From: Oxytricha trifallax
Lineage: Eukaryota; Ciliophora; Spirotrichea; Sporadotrichida; Oxytrichidae
DNA: 64,000 bases
Assembly: GCA_000711775.1 (NCBI GenBank)
Contig: ARYC01000386.1
Location: forward strand, 62,001-126,000
Reading direction: 5' to 3'
In this document: piece by piece, positions 1 to 10,998 of the stretch
Numbering within the stretch: the stretch's first letter is position 1
Layout of the letters: every line of letters starts with the position of its first letter
Position numbers and translations under genes: made by a program
Notes under the pieces: generated by a model
Database searches by the model: none
Seen by the model: only the letters and a program-made list of their open reading frames with translations
What the model was told of the DNA's origin: nothing

Positions 1-102
1 AACATTAAAACCCCTACATAAACCCAAATAAAGTATGCACTAATAGTCTACTTTTATCAATCAAAAACTCAATCAAACTACTGAAAGGGTTTTGGGGTTT
101 TG
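1..102 (+). repeat. Right terminal repeat of a TBE-like transposon
   Basis: This is the end of a telomere-bearing element. It finishes in GGGTTTTGGGGTTTTG at 87-102. The inner part (ACATAAACCC, AAGTATGCAC, AGTCTAC, AATCAAA) matches the reverse complement of the left end at 33613-33730 and the end at 50565-50682. The rest of the element lies left of the window. It abuts the copy A block at 149. Confidence 0.75.
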
Positions 103-148
103 ATTGTCTCCAAGAACTAAAATCCAAGTAAATGAAGAAACTTGTACG

Positions 149-259
149 AAAATCATTGAATTAATTGCGAAGAAGATTTGGACAAATTTAAAGGAATGTA
201 AGTTTGGCCAGTATTCCAAATGCTTTTTCAATATGGAATCAATGTAGATACTATTTAAA
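149..259 (+). CDS. Family gene copy A, block 14 (KKIW...CKFGQYSK)
   Basis: This block of the unrecognised repeated gene reads KIIELIAKKIW, then CKFGQYSKCFFNMESM and QILFK, with TAG at 245 read as Gln. The same block is at 22042 (copy B) and 44218 (copy C), where the same Gln is again TAG. Amino-acid conservation against diverged flanks supports real coding. Upstream blocks of copy A are not in the window. No domain was recognised. Confidence 0.7.
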
Positions 260-1043
260 AACCTTTAAATATTTAATATCCTCGAGTTACATAATCCTAT
301 TGATCTTTTCGCGAATAAAACTGAAGTAACCACTCCTTTTTAAAAGTAACAACGCTAAATTAAAATTACTTATTTTAATTGAATATATAATCTATCAACA
401 ACAAGGAAAAAATATATATTCAGTATTATATACTAAAAAGTATAAAGCTTTTTTCATTTTATAAAACAACCATTCTATTTAGAATTAAAAAATCAGATAT
501 ATATTCTATTATTATATTTATAAATTTTAATCACTAAATAAGAAATATTTTTGTTATAATCTTGAAATTTAATTTTTTTTAGATTTGGATTTTTTAATAT
601 AATAAAATTATAAATTATATTTCTGATTTTAATGTTAAGATAATTTGCCATAAATAAAAAAGTAATTTATGGGTACCATTACTTTTTAAGAAGGGCGAGG
701 TACCTTAGTTTAAAATATGAAAAAAAAAGAGTGCGATGAGGTATCTCAAGGTGAAAAAATGAATTGTTTACTATAAATTAAAAGTAAATATGGGAAAATA
801 ATAAGTAAAAATATCAGTAAAGTTAAAGTTACTTAATAATTTTTTTATTTTTATTGGCATATTTGATAACTTTAAATAAAAGGTATACGAATGAATTAAT
901 TTTTGTTATTAAATACTCAAGTCTTAGATTTAGCATTTAAATAAATCAAAATACTTTAAGTCATTTTTAGGGTTTTAATTTTTACTCAGTCTTAATAGGG
1001 AGTACATGTCCAAGATTAAAATGAATATAATCATTTATTTAAT
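260..1043. other. AT-rich gap between copy A blocks
   Basis: I see no coding signal or recognisable repeat here. It lies between conserved blocks 14 and 15 of the family gene and is presumably IES or intron. The matching gaps are 22150-22448 in copy B and 44323-45146 in copy C, and they differ completely in sequence and length. Confidence 0.5.
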
Positions 1044-1126
1044 GAGATTGCAGACGATAAGATAAAAGAATTCTTTTTATTTGAGTCAATTATAGAATGC
1101 TTTGATGCTGACTATTTATTTTATAG
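1044..1126 (+). CDS. Family gene copy A, block 15 (IADDKIKEFF)
   Basis: The block reads EIADDKIKEFFLFESI followed by FDADYLF. Homologous blocks are at 22449 (KIADDNIKECFNFDSI) and 45147 (IADDKIKEFFFFEQIQ). It begins after a purine-rich ...GAG or AAG junction in all three copies. Function is unknown. Confidence 0.65.
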
Positions 1127-1418
1127 GGAAAATTTTCACCTTTAAAATTAAAAAATGAATTTATTTATATTTTATGTAGTCAAAATGTCAAAGTAAACAT
1201 ATAAATAAAACTGTTAAACTATTTATTTTAAAATATATCTTGAAGCAAAATTGAGAAAGTAATTTAAAAATTTAGTATAATTAAAGTTAAGATTATTACA
1301 AGAAAAATTTACAATTCTATTCATTAAAATTAAGATAGCTATAATCATTAGTTAAGTAAAATCTGAAGATCAATATATTGTAATTCATATATTATTTAAG
1401 ATTTTAAACTATTATTAA

Positions 1419-1613
1419 ATGTGTGTAAATTTGTATAATCAAAGATTTAATGACTTTTTTATTATTAAAAATCTTTTAGAAAATACAGGTAAATTTAAAT
1501 TTTTTGAATTTTACAATGGACTCACAAAAGCTGCTAGAATGAAGGGCCTTAATCAGTGCCAGTTCACAAATATAATTTTTCACCATTTTGCTTCAGTAGT
1601 AACATAGTGATCA
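1419..1613 (+). CDS. Possible coding piece ending in TGA, not shared with other copies
   Basis: An open frame starting MCVNLYNQRFND and containing FYNGLTKAARMKGLNQC ends FASVVTQ and TGA once TAG at 1605 is read as Gln. It lies between blocks 15 and 16 of copy A, but I found no counterpart at that place in copies B or C. It could be a captured piece, an unrelated gene end or chance. Length and composition are only weak support. Confidence 0.3.
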
Positions 1614-1866
1614 ATACTGATCTGCAGCGTTTACTATTTACGGATAAGAATTTGAACATGATTAATTTTTTATTTTTTCCACCTCCTTAGACTAATTTAT
1701 CGAATATATCATTATAACTATAATTATTATCTCAAATTGAATAAGATTAAATAACTCTCTTAGATCTTTTGATTATAAACTTTTTATTTCGAGATATTAG
1801 TTAACATTTTTCCATTAAAACTTATGAAATAAGTTATACATTTTTTATATCCCCTTATAATTTTCA

Positions 1867-2010
1867 GAAATTAGTCAGAATGAATTATTTGAGATCTTAA
1901 AAGCCTTGTAATCAGTTGAAAATGAGAAGGAATAGAGATATCCTGAAGTTAGACAATTAGAATAAAAGAGATTCGATGTTGGCTTATAATATATTGTAGA
2001 ATAAATTTAG
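1867..2010 (+). CDS. Family gene copy A, block 16 (EISQNELFEIL)
   Basis: This is the last conserved block of the family. It begins after TTTTCAG and reads EISQNELFEILKALQ, then a charged Glu/Lys/Gln-rich stretch. Homologues are at 22987 (EISQDELFQILKIL) and 52307 (VISQDELFLILNNLQ). The frame stays open beyond 2010 but similarity to the other copies fades, so the true end is uncertain. A TBE begins about 750 bases downstream. Confidence 0.65.
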
Positions 2011-2765
2011 AATGGAAAACTTATTGAAATAAAAAAAATAATATGGGAGGGAAATTTCCTCAAAAGATTTATGAAAAAAAAATAAGGAAAGTTTTCTGTA
2101 ATAATGATACTATTTTATAAATTTCAATTTTTGATTAGTTTATTTTTTATGTGTAAATAATATCTGACAACTGTATAGATCTTATAGTACTTTCAAATGC
2201 TTGTGATTTTTTTAAAATAACCTCCATTACAAGAATTTTTTTTATAATATCAGCTTCATATTATAAAATATTTATATTAACAAATCTTAATATTTCCCTC
2301 TTCCTTTTAAATTAAAAAATTAGTAAGAATTGAAAGCTAGTACTTTGATAAAATCTAATATTATGATTTTTATTATTTAATTTTTACTTTATAACTTTTA
2401 AAAGTAATTAAATTTAATATCTTAGCCATTAATTGGATAGAGAATTATTTAGGCAAAATTTTTATCAACCAACTGAAATTATAGTTTTTAATATTACATA
2501 ATAATATGGCATAATGAATGATATATTTTTTTTAAGTATCAAAATAAATAGTTATTTAATTTGCGTTTATAAAAAGAATAAAGTTATTAATGGAAATTTA
2601 ATGAAATTAAAATTCTATAAAAAACAAAATTTTATCTTAAGATATTCTTTTTTCTATTCATTAATTATCTTACTCAGTTCATTTAAGACTTTTTTCATTT
2701 TAAATATTATTTTTTATAAAAGAATAAATTGCTTTCCTTTATTGATTATTTATCTTTCTTTTAAC
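2011..2765. other. AT-rich spacer between copy A and the following TBE
   Basis: I found no supported gene or repeat. A 117-codon standard-code frame (2514-2867) runs through the TBE terminus and is poly-Phe/Ile/Lys rich, so I treat it as chance. Confidence 0.5.
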
Positions 2766-2872
2766 AAAAAACCCCAAAACCCTAAATTAGATGTTCAACT
2801 GATTTTATTTTTAGGGCATAGTTGGGGTCTTATTGGGTTAGTAGAAAAAACGCAGGTTAAATGTTAATTTGG

Positions 2873-3125
2873 CGTCGTTCCTCCCCACCAGCTCGTGGTG
2901 ACGCTGCACGCTAGCCGTGAGTCATTGGGTGTACTCCCCATGGTGCATCCTGATGCAGTAAGCCTAGTGACTAAGAGGGAGAGGTCGCTCTAGAGACTAG
3001 ACTCAGGAGTCTGGGGGGTGCCAAGCCGGTCTAGCCGGACACCCATTCTACTACACTACTCGATCCAGACCCTAAGGGCCCTGAGCCTCCCCTCTGGCTT
3101 ACTAGCGAGACGATGAGTCAAAACC
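2873..3125. mobile_element. GC-rich SINE-like or foreign insert just inside T1
   Basis: About 250 bases near 60 percent GC stand in a roughly 25 percent GC background, with sharp edges next to the T1 left repeat. The stretch TAGCCGTGAGTCATTGGG (2912-2929) resembles a tRNA A-box, but I did not find a clean B-box at the right distance. No long coding frame was found. It may be a short retroelement or non-coding RNA gene; the class is unproven. Confidence 0.35.
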
Positions 3126-3214
3126 AAACCAAAAATGTGAATTTAATGTATATTCAATTAATATTTGGTATTTAATTCAAACAAAATTTATTTGCTTGTA
3201 TTTGTTATACCTCT

Positions 3215-4420
3215 GGAATCATGCTCTCTAAAGTGGCACTAGTATGTCATGAAATGTTTACCTTGATTAATTGAATAGGAGGGATCATTTATTATTTTAA
3301 TCTCTACTATCTTTATTTCCCTGCATACAATTTATTAAATGATATGCTAATTAGCTTGGCTGATTGATATTTTTCAAACTTTGTACCAAAGTAGACCATG
3401 CTTTCCAAATCACTCTTTAATATAATATCTCCAATTGCCCATGCATCCCACTAAACAGAGCCATTAGTTTATTTCTATTTGATTGGGAAGTGTCGAGGTG
3501 TTCTAAAAACCTTTGCAAAGGTTACTATCTCTTATCATGATGCTCTATTAAAATCATTAACGACTCTTCTAAAGGGTAGAGGCTCGTCAATTATTTTGAG
3601 GTTTAAAATCTCTATGAACGTATCCAAGTTCATGCTTCATTTTATACCCAATATCATATTTAATAGTACATCATTCAAATCATCTGTGTATTTGTTATGA
3701 TTTATATAATCTCTTAGAGGGATTTCATATTTTTTAGCCTTAATGCAATATAACCGTGCCTTGAAATCACACCATTTAACTAAAGCAAGTTCTTGCAATC
3801 TCTTCTCTGAGCCTCTCTAAGAATCATGGATTCGTTAGCACACTCATTTTGGTACTGCTTATTCTTAAGTAGATAACTGTAAGGGATACACCTTGTATAC
3901 ATAATCATCAATTAAAATGAATTTTGGTTTTGCAGGAACCTAATTTGCAATTAATTATCAATACAACTGTTTATATTTATTGCATTTAATGCTGGTATTT
4001 TCTCAGCTTTGACTTTGAAGCATGCTTTTATAGTGTTGCCTACCGTTGATTTATCAATTCATGCAGCTACTATCTCTTGAGTCTTTCCTGTTAATCTTTT
4101 ATGACTCAATCGCATTTCACTTTCTCTTGGCAGTTATAAGCTTCTAAGTTTCTTTTATCTTTAATCATGACTCGCTTAAGTGATTTCTTTGCATATGTTA
4201 CTTCACTTTTGCTTAATGGTTATAGGACTTAATACAAGTTGTGAATTAAAACCTGCCATCGAATTTATCATGCTTGAAATAGATCTTAGCTCTGCTAGAG
4301 TGTATTTCTTTGATGTTCTACTTCAAGTTAGAATAATTTGAAAAGAAATTCTAACAGTTTTTACATTCAAATGTTTTATTTTTCTATTGATTGCTGTTTG
4401 TTCTCTTCCTTATTCAATTC
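3215..4420 (-). pseudogene. TBE 57-kDa zinc-finger/kinase-like protein (T1)
   Basis: On the minus strand the kinase catalytic loop reads YVHRDFKPQNN (about 3590-3625). A degraded kinase subdomain IX reads WDAWAIG (3431-3450). These match the kinase-like half of the TBE 57-kDa ORF. The upstream part (about 4300-4400) aligns weakly with the region of T3 that should hold the zinc finger, but the cysteines are largely lost. TGA codons and frame changes interrupt it. Its role in transposition is unknown even in intact TBEs. Confidence 0.7.
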
Positions 4421-5184
4421 AAATTATGTTTAAACTCACATCACTGATATTTATTTATTGTTTAAAACTTTAATTTTTAAAATAAGAATCAACCATTGTT
4501 GTTGCTGTGACTACTCATATACAAAGCTACTATAACCATAGAGATTATTAGAGCTTAATAATTGATGTTTATATTTGAATTTAAACATGGCGGCAAACTT
4601 TGAATCGCAAATCATTTCTCTTGTAGCAGGATAATGATAACTCAATTTTGTGTCCTCCAAGGAGCCAGAATTAATTTATAATGAAAGGGAGGTTAGGTTG
4701 AGTTAAGAGCTCTAAGTGAAGGAGAGGCGTTAAACATCCTATTTATCCTATGATTATAACTATAACTTTTCTAGCTTCATGCTTAATATTTTTAATTTTG
4801 GTACCAACTTAGAAATAATTTAGGTTGGAACTGATTCAAATTTGGTTATGAAACATTTTTGGAACTTTTCCATTAAAACCTCATTAGGTTTAAACAAGGT
4901 AATAATTAAGTTTTGGTACTATTAAATTGGTTCTAATTTAAATCAAATGGATTTTGTGCCAGGACTAATTTAATTAAATAAAATTTAGTACTAATTTAAT
5001 AGAGCTATATAATAAAAATGGAGCTCCATTTCCGAAGTTTATTACAACTTCTACCAGCTTTATCCACGAATCTTACCTGGATGAAATTCTTTAAGATGCC
5101 CATATTTAAAAGTAAGTTCTTAAACAGTGGGATTTAGAACTCAATATATTGAAATTAAAATTCAAAAGAAGAGATTGAACAAGG

Positions 5185-5960
5185 ATGGAATTTGTTAGTA
5201 CTGTAATGAAGAGGGTTGAAGCTTAAGAAATAAGATTTAGAAGCAAGGAAGATCTCTATCGACACCTCACTCAACATAGTAAGCGAGTAATATCTACTTG
5301 ATCATATACTATAGTAAGATTATTCCTTCCAACGATGGAAGGCATCTAAATCTCATTCTTAGAAGCGATACTCTGTGATGAGAAGAAAGCCTTTAAAAGT
5401 AATGAGATAAAGTTGATATATATATAAATACCAAACTACCCAGAAATTTCAGTCACTAATCTTTAAAAAGATGAGATGAAAGATGAAGAAGTGGTAGTTT
5501 ATCCTCCTACCAAGAAACAACTCTCTAACAAGCTTCCAAAAATAGCTTCTTCTTTGGTGTTCTTGGCACTTTCAAAGAGAGTTATATCACAGTGATCATT
5601 GTAGAAGCTCACAGGAAACGCTACTCTATTTCTCCTATAGATTGAAAGAAGCAAGGCATACTAATAAGCTTGAATTGGCTGGCAGGGCTTATGATCCATC
5701 CATTCCACTCTAGTAAGCTTTGATTCATAACTTTGTAAACAAACATGGGACTGGTATATTCTGAATGAAATAGCATGCAAAGGTTCATAGAGAGAAAAAG
5801 TCATAGATTATTCATGAAGTGAGCAAGATATTTTAAAAAGATGTTTGAAAGCCGGATGAATTGAAGATAGATGCAGGAACTGGCACTAAGAGAAAAAATA
5901 TGGGCCCGATCAAGCCATAAGAAGAGGTAAAGAAAGAGAAGCCACTCCTTTCTGGATTAG
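5185..5960 (+). pseudogene. TBE 22-kDa protein (T1)
   Basis: It starts at ATG 5185 with MEFVSTVMKRVEAQE, then RFRSKEDLYRHL, TIVRLFLPTMEG and LCDEKKAFKSNEIK. The same order of motifs occurs in T2 (35716), T3 (54503) and T4 (minus strand). The frame shifts after about 90 codons, near an AT dinucleotide run at 5418-5430, so it is broken. It lies between the two minus-strand TBE genes, as is usual in TBEs. Biochemical function is unknown. Confidence 0.7.
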
Positions 5961-6019
5961 TTAAATATGTGAACTTATTTATTTATTTAAATCAAAAACT
6001 TATTTATAAACATTCATTC

Positions 6020-7480
6020 TTCCCTCACTCGCAAAAAATTGTTGTCTTATCTACGCTTCATCTCTTACAGCTGCTTGAATTAAGTTTAGTGTATCGAACG
6101 GCAAGTCATGCATTAGATGATATAGCAACAGCCTCTTATAATGAGTCTTGATTTAACTCCAATAGAATTCTATTCCATTAAATTATGGGCTATAAGAAAA
6201 GTTGCAAACAGGAGTTATGTTTAGGTCTTCATAAGCTTTCTTAAACTCCTTTTTCTTATGAACTAAGATGTTTTCAACAAACAGAATGATCTCTTGGCTA
6301 ATATACTCTTCTCTCAAGATTATGTATGAACTCTATAAACTACTTTCGCTTAATAGAGCGAGAGTGAATAGCATAATTCTCTATGCCTGAATCTTCACTT
6401 ATACCAGCAAAATTTTCATTAGTAACTACCTTTACTTTTTAGTCATAAACTTCAATATTATCTATTTTTTGGGTAATGGCCCCCAGGGCGGGGCAAGATA
6501 GAATTTTTTATCTAAATTTTAAAACCATTTAAATTCCTATAAAACCTTCTAAGGACTTGATTTAAATCAAAATAAAGGTATCAAGTGGCCATTTTCTATG
6601 TTTAATCTTATCTTATATTCTGATATCATTATACTCTCAATATATATAAACTTGTAGTAAAATGATCAAAGTCTAAATATGTTTCATATCTTATATAAGT
6701 TATTTTGTTTGTAAAATAAAAACAATTTTCCATCTTTATTGCTTCATCAGCTATATTTACTATTTAAAATTATTTATTTCAGGCTAGTTCAAAAAGGATA
6801 TAAATTTTCCAATTTTTTCAGATTTACATAGCTGATGAAGCAATTAATATGGAAAATTGTTTTTATTTTACAAACAAAATAACTTATATAAGATATGAAA
6901 CATATTTAGACTTTGATCATTTTACTACAAGTTTATATATATTGAGAGTATAATGATATCAGAATATAAGATAAGATTATACATAGAAAATGGCCACTTG
7001 ATACCTTTATTTTGATTTAAATCAAGTCCTTAGAAGGTTTTATAGGAATTTAAATGGTTTTAAAATTTAGATAAAAAATTCTATCTTGCCCTGCCCTGGG
7101 GGCCATTACCCTATTTTTTGTACCAAGATATGTTAATAAAAGTGTTGAAGGTGAATACAGCTTCATCAGAGTATATGAACTTGATGCTAATTTCAATAAC
7201 CCTCTGTATTTAATAAAACATATAGTTTAAGTTATTACTATAAATGGCACTGTTAAATAAATCACTCTACTCTCTTCACTCTGTTGACAGTCTTGAGAGT
7301 AATACCATTTCTTCTATAAATATTGGCTAAAGTATAAGCCGAGATACGCATGTCAGGAAACTTGCGATGAATCATCACATATCGCTAGTCTAATTGAATG
7401 TGTGCCCAGTCTTTCAAAGACTTAGAGTTGCAGAGAGTGTCAATGTGATCCTGAGATAACTTTAATTTTCTTGCAGGATG
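6020..7480 (-). pseudogene. TBE 42-kDa transposase (DDE, Tc1/mariner-like), T1
   Basis: The N-terminal part (about 7290-7460) reads LDQRYVMIHRKFPDMRIS, AYTLANIYRRNGITLKTV, a helix-turn-helix-like region, then a TGA. The catalytic core follows: KFIYSDEAVFTFNTFINISW holds the first Asp; ILFVENILVHKKKEF holds the position of the second acidic residue, usually VDN; and FSYSPQFNGIEFYWSQIK holds the final Glu. This is the best-preserved TBE gene here, but it carries the palindrome 6471-7111 in its core, a frameshift in the EFIHNLE/EEYISQE stretch and an early TGA. Asp changed to Glu in VEN would probably impair catalysis. Confidence 0.8.
6471..7111. mobile_element. 641-bp palindromic foldback element with 8-bp target duplication
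   Basis: The ends are GGGTAATGGCCCCCAGGGC and its complement. The two arms are almost perfectly complementary up to a short AT-rich centre near 6760-6820. Direct repeats TATTTTTT at 6463-6470 and 7112-7119 flank it exactly. It is inserted in the transposase gene of T1, so it moved after T1. An 8-bp duplication is typical of hAT-like transposition; the mobilising enzyme is not seen here. Confidence 0.85.
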
Positions 7481-7998
7481 CTTTTAAGAACCAGTATTTA
7501 AATGCTTAGCAGCTAGCCAAGCAATGATAACTAACAGTTGGGGGACTCTTGTGTAATAGATTTGCTATTTTACAAAAATTCAGTACTGGTTTGACTAAGT
7601 CTATATTAATACCCGTACAAACCTAAGCAAAAGCAATGAATCTAAATATTTCTCATCATAAATCGACACTATATATCGATAAATTCTTTTTCTCATTTTG
7701 CAATTTGGATTATTTTCTCTACTAACCCTAGTAAGACCCAAACTATACCTACAAATCAAATAATTAAAATATTTAATTGAGGGGTTTTGAGATTTAAATA
7801 AGTATTTGCAATAAAATTTGATTGGTATAATCAAAATCTCAATCAAATTAAGAAATGATTTTAAGTGCATAAAAAGAGGTAGACCTAATAATTATTATAA
7901 TTTTTATGTTGAATGTATAGTATAATTAGCTCTTATAAATATATATATCAATAATTTATTTTAAAGGGATTAAATTATTTCAGGTAGATAAATTATTA

Positions 7999-8413
7999 TT
8001 GTAGAAATACATTTCAGTTTTGAGAATTAATTTTAATTAAAATAAATATAAATCAAAATCGAGCCAGTTAAAGTTGACCAATTTAAACAATCTTTGGCTC
8101 ATTCGATAGAGAATTTAAAATTAGCAGAACTTAATTATTGGCGGTACTAATATATCGCATCCCTTGAGCGAGATAACTTGAGTTTAATGTGAGGGTATAA
8201 TTTAATGAATTTAGAGGTGTTTGATTAAACTCAAGTTATCTCGCTCCAAGGGATGCGATATAATAGTACCGCCAATAATTAAGTCCTGCTAATTTTAAAT
8301 TCTCTATCGAATGAGCCAAAGATTGTTTAAATTGGCCAACTTTAACTGGCTCGATTTTGATTTATATTTGTTTTAATTAAAATTAATTTTCCAAATTAAA
8401 ATGTATTATACAA
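7999..8413. mobile_element. TTGTAGAAATACATT foldback element at TA (415 bp)
   Basis: It is flanked by TA at 7997-7998 and 8414-8415. The termini TTGTAGAAATACATTT and AAATGTATTATACAA match the ends of the elements at 27771, 43654 and 52760. The arms stay complementary nearly to the centre, including AATCGAGCCAGTTAAAG and ATCTCGC...GGGATGCGAT. Interior motifs such as TCGATAGAGAATTTAAAATT recur in the element at 27771. Confidence 0.75.
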
Positions 8414-8457
8414 TAACATCATTTTTCTATATAATTCTAAATATAAACTTATCATTT

Positions 8458-8580
8458 TATATCATAGATAAAGCCTAAGACTTTCAGCCTGAGTGGTATT
8501 AAATGTCATTTCCACAACCATACAATTTTTACACAATTATGAATACTTACGCTTTTAGGTATTCTAGATATCTTTAAATA
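8458..8580 (+). CDS. Family gene copy B, block 0 (YIIDK...SFPQPYNF)
   Basis: First conserved block of copy B. It reads YIIDKAQDFQPEWYQ, MSFPQPYNFYTIMN, then TYAFRYSRY. Homologues are at 25937 (DIIDKFQ...SSFPQPQNFHQVMN) and 57183 (YIIDEIQ...SFAQPYTFNTVLH). In-frame TAA and TAG are read as Gln. The gene's true start was not found. Confidence 0.65.
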
Positions 8581-8701
8581 TTTAATCAATCATTTAATTT
8601 TAAATTCTTTATTAGATTTAATTTAAAATTCAACTTGAATATAATAGAATTTTAATTAATAAAATTTTATTTATCCTGAAATAGCATTTATTTCTAAACA
8701 G

Positions 8702-8743
8702 ATGAGCTCAGGATATTTCAATATTGAAGAAGATGTTCCAATA
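8702..8743 (+). CDS. Family gene copy B, block 1, left part (MSSGYFNIEEDVPI)
   Basis: Reads MSSGYFNIEEDVPI and is cut by the element 8744-10147. It resumes at 10148 as VFYQLMIFKCL. Joining across the element at TA gives DVPIVFYQLM, which aligns with EDLPIKFYQFLF in copy C (26640) and EDVPVQLTQFMI in copy D (58239), neither of which is interrupted. Confidence 0.75.
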
Positions 8744-10147
8744 TTGCTAAAATATAATAGATTTGGAGAAATTGAAAAATAAAATAATAACTCGAATATA
8801 TATTAATCTATCTACCACTAATTAGAGAGGTTTGTAAATCTTAATTGATTCAGCGTACTTGGCGCTATGTTTATAAGTTTCCTGGTTACTTATATTACAA
8901 ATAATGTTTCTGTGATCTCAGAAATAAAAGCATTTGATACATTTGGTAAAAGAAATTAATCTACTGTTTATTATAGAGGATTTGACGGATTTGACATATT
9001 AGGGGGAGATTTTGAGAGAAGTTAACTTAAGAGATTTAATTTATTAATGTTACTAATAAAAGAGTGAATTGAATTTTTAAGTTTGGTACATATGTCACTT
9101 TTGACGCATTTAACACCAATAAAAATGGAAAGTTTAATAAGTTATTAAAGATGATTAAGTGTGAATAATATCAAGTTTTAATTTTTTAAAAAAATTGTTT
9201 TTTCTTAATAGATATATTAAAAAACTTAAAGGCAAAAATGTGCAAACATATCTCTCAGATAGGTCACAAGCAAGCAAAGAAAATTAATTTGAAGTTATTA
9301 GTCAACTACAAGCTCCCGATAAAGAAAATTTAGTGTGCTCAACAGCTCCGGAATACCCTAGGGTACTTGTGCAAGGAAGAATAAAAGTTGAGCAATCTCG
9401 GTTGCTCAGTCATTGATTCAAAGAGCTGCTTCAACGGTATTGTGCTAATTAACATTCCAATCAGTAAAAGAATTTCAAGTACATACTAAGCAGTACATTA
9501 ACTGGCAAAATCTTACCAGGATCGCAGACATGTAACAGTCTAGAACTACCAATACGAACTTGAAAACTTCAACATAGAATTTTGTGAAACATCAGAATGA
9601 AAATCTTTTCGCAGTTGTTATTTTCGTATAATTATCCAACTCTTTGCTAATCTATTCTCATAACCATATATCATGTACTTGCAAAATTATATTCTCTCAT
9701 AACTACTAATTAATACTTAATATTATTCACACTTAATCATCTTTAATAACTTATTAAACTTTCCATTTTTATTGGTGTTAAATGCGTCAAAAGTGACATA
9801 TGTACCAAACTTAAAAATTCAATTCACTCTTTTATTAGTAACATTAATAAATTAAATCTCTTAAGTTAACTTCTCTCAAAATCTCCCCCTAATATGTCAA
9901 ATCCGTCAAATCCTCTATAATAAACAGTAGATTAATTTCTTTTACCAAATGTATCAAATGCTTTTATTTCTGAGATCACAGAAACATTATTTGTAATATA
10001 AGTAACCAGGAAACTTATAAACATAGCGCCAAGTACGCTGAATCAATTAAGATTTACAAACCTCTCTAATTAGTGGTAGATAGATTAATATATATTCGAG
10101 TTATTATTTTATTTTTCAATTTCTCCAAATCTATTATATTTTAGCAA
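8744..10147. mobile_element. 1404-bp palindromic element inserted at TA in copy B
   Basis: The termini TTGCTAAAATATAATAG and its complement are flanked by TA at 8742-8743 and 10148-10149. Arms of about 430 bp (to about 9175 and from about 9720) are nearly perfect inverted repeats. The roughly 540-bp loop carries a minus-strand coding frame. The insertion splits block 1 of the family gene and must be removed exactly for the frame DVPI/VFYQ to be restored. Confidence 0.85.
9339..9600 (-). CDS. Coding frame in the loop of the 1404-bp palindrome
   Basis: Reading TAA/TAG as Gln, the minus strand gives an open frame of more than 80 codons that ends at TGA 9339-9341. It includes CTAQYVLEILLLIGMLIS and KQLFESMTEQPRLLNFYSSL and ends KYPRVFRSC. 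The plus strand also has open frames, but they are broken by TGA. A hydrophobic stretch may be a membrane segment. I did not recognise the protein. It could be the remnant of a gene carried by the element. Confidence 0.4.
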
Positions 10148-10222
10148 TAGTATTTTATTAACTTATGATTTTTAAATGCTTAAATACAATTGAGGAATTT
10201 CAGTTTATAAATATAATTAAAA
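10148..10222 (+). CDS. Family gene copy B, block 1, right part (VFYQLMIFKCL)
   Basis: Continuation of the block at 8702 after the palindromic element: VFYQLMIFKCLNTIEEFQF. It aligns with KFYQFLFLDCQESYRQFQ in copy C. Confidence 0.7.
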
Positions 10223-10256
10223 ATCTTATAATTTGTTGAATAAAAATATTTTTCAG

Positions 10257-10431
10257 AAGAGCCTTTAAAAATTTGATCCAATTTTAATAGAAGGCATTAA
10301 ATTTGATAAAGAATATCGATAATTAGGAATCATTTCACCTATTAATTTACTGCTTCAAAATTATCCTGACTATTATTTAAATGAGTGGATAGATTAATTT
10401 ATGTCAAGTGGCATTGATATTAATAAAAAAC
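10257..10431 (+). CDS. Family gene copy B, block 2 (PILIEGIKFDKEYRQLG)
   Basis: It starts after TTTTTCAG and reads KFDPILIEGIKFDKEYRQLG, then ISPINLLLQNYPDYYLN. It matches PILIGGIHFDKQMRALG at 26803 and WILIDGINFDKAMKNLG at 58377, each followed by PVN(L/F)LLQ and a Phe-Pro or Tyr-Pro pair. This is the best-conserved N-terminal block and is present in three copies. Function not recognised. Confidence 0.75.
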
Positions 10432-10998
10432 ATAATGATTAATTTACTTCTAATAATTTGCAAATATTTGTATTTTACCATTCCTTTAGCAATATAAATA
10501 TCTCTCAAATGAATTTAAAACAAGAAAATAAAAAAAAACTTAAATAGATAGTTTTTAGATGTGGATTTATTAGGATATATTTAATTTTATTAAAGAAATA
10601 TTCAAACTTCAATTAAATTTATTGGTTTAAACTTATAATTTGAGTACTTGCTTCATTAAAAATTATGAATTATCAAATTTTGCAGAAGTTTTTTTTAAAA
10701 AAATTGTTTTTATTGATAATTAAAAATTTTAGTACAAATAGAATAAAAACGAGAAAAGTAAAGTTATTTAATATGTAACAAAAAAGTTTTTAAAAAAATT
10801 AAAAAGCATTAAAGATAATTATGCAAATTTTTCTCTAGTTAAAATGAAGGTTTAAAATCATAAATATTGATTTTTTTTATGCTTAAATTTTCTTATTAAA
10901 TAATGTAAATACAATTAAGATATAGATTATTTAATTTACATTTTATTTTGCTATTTTCTAATTCATATATACTTCTCAATAAGAGAAAAAAAATTTTA

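Larger units (their letters stand above)
2766..7791 (+). mobile_element. TBE-like transposon T1, decayed, with two nested insertions
   Basis: Both ends are inverted repeats. The left end (2766-2870) has CCCCAAAACCC, ATAGTTGGGGTCTTATTGGG and TTAGTAGA. The right end (7710-7791) reads the same in reverse complement and finishes GGGGTTTTG. Inside are the three genes known from TBEs, in the order 57-kDa (-), 22-kDa (+), 42-kDa transposase (-). A GC-rich insert at 2873-3125 and a 641-bp palindrome at 6471-7111 add to its length; without them it is about 4.1 kb, the usual TBE size. The genes carry frameshifts or TGA codons, so it is not autonomous as it stands. Confidence 0.85.

Noticed and set aside
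2514..2867. 117-codon standard-code frame
   Set aside because: Phe/Ile/Lys-rich and runs straight through the T1 terminal repeat; no paralogue.
9200..9560. Plus-strand frames in the loop of the 1404-bp palindrome
   Set aside because: Readable pieces exist (QLQAPDKENLVCSTAPEYPR) but TGA codons break them; the minus strand is open over the same DNA.
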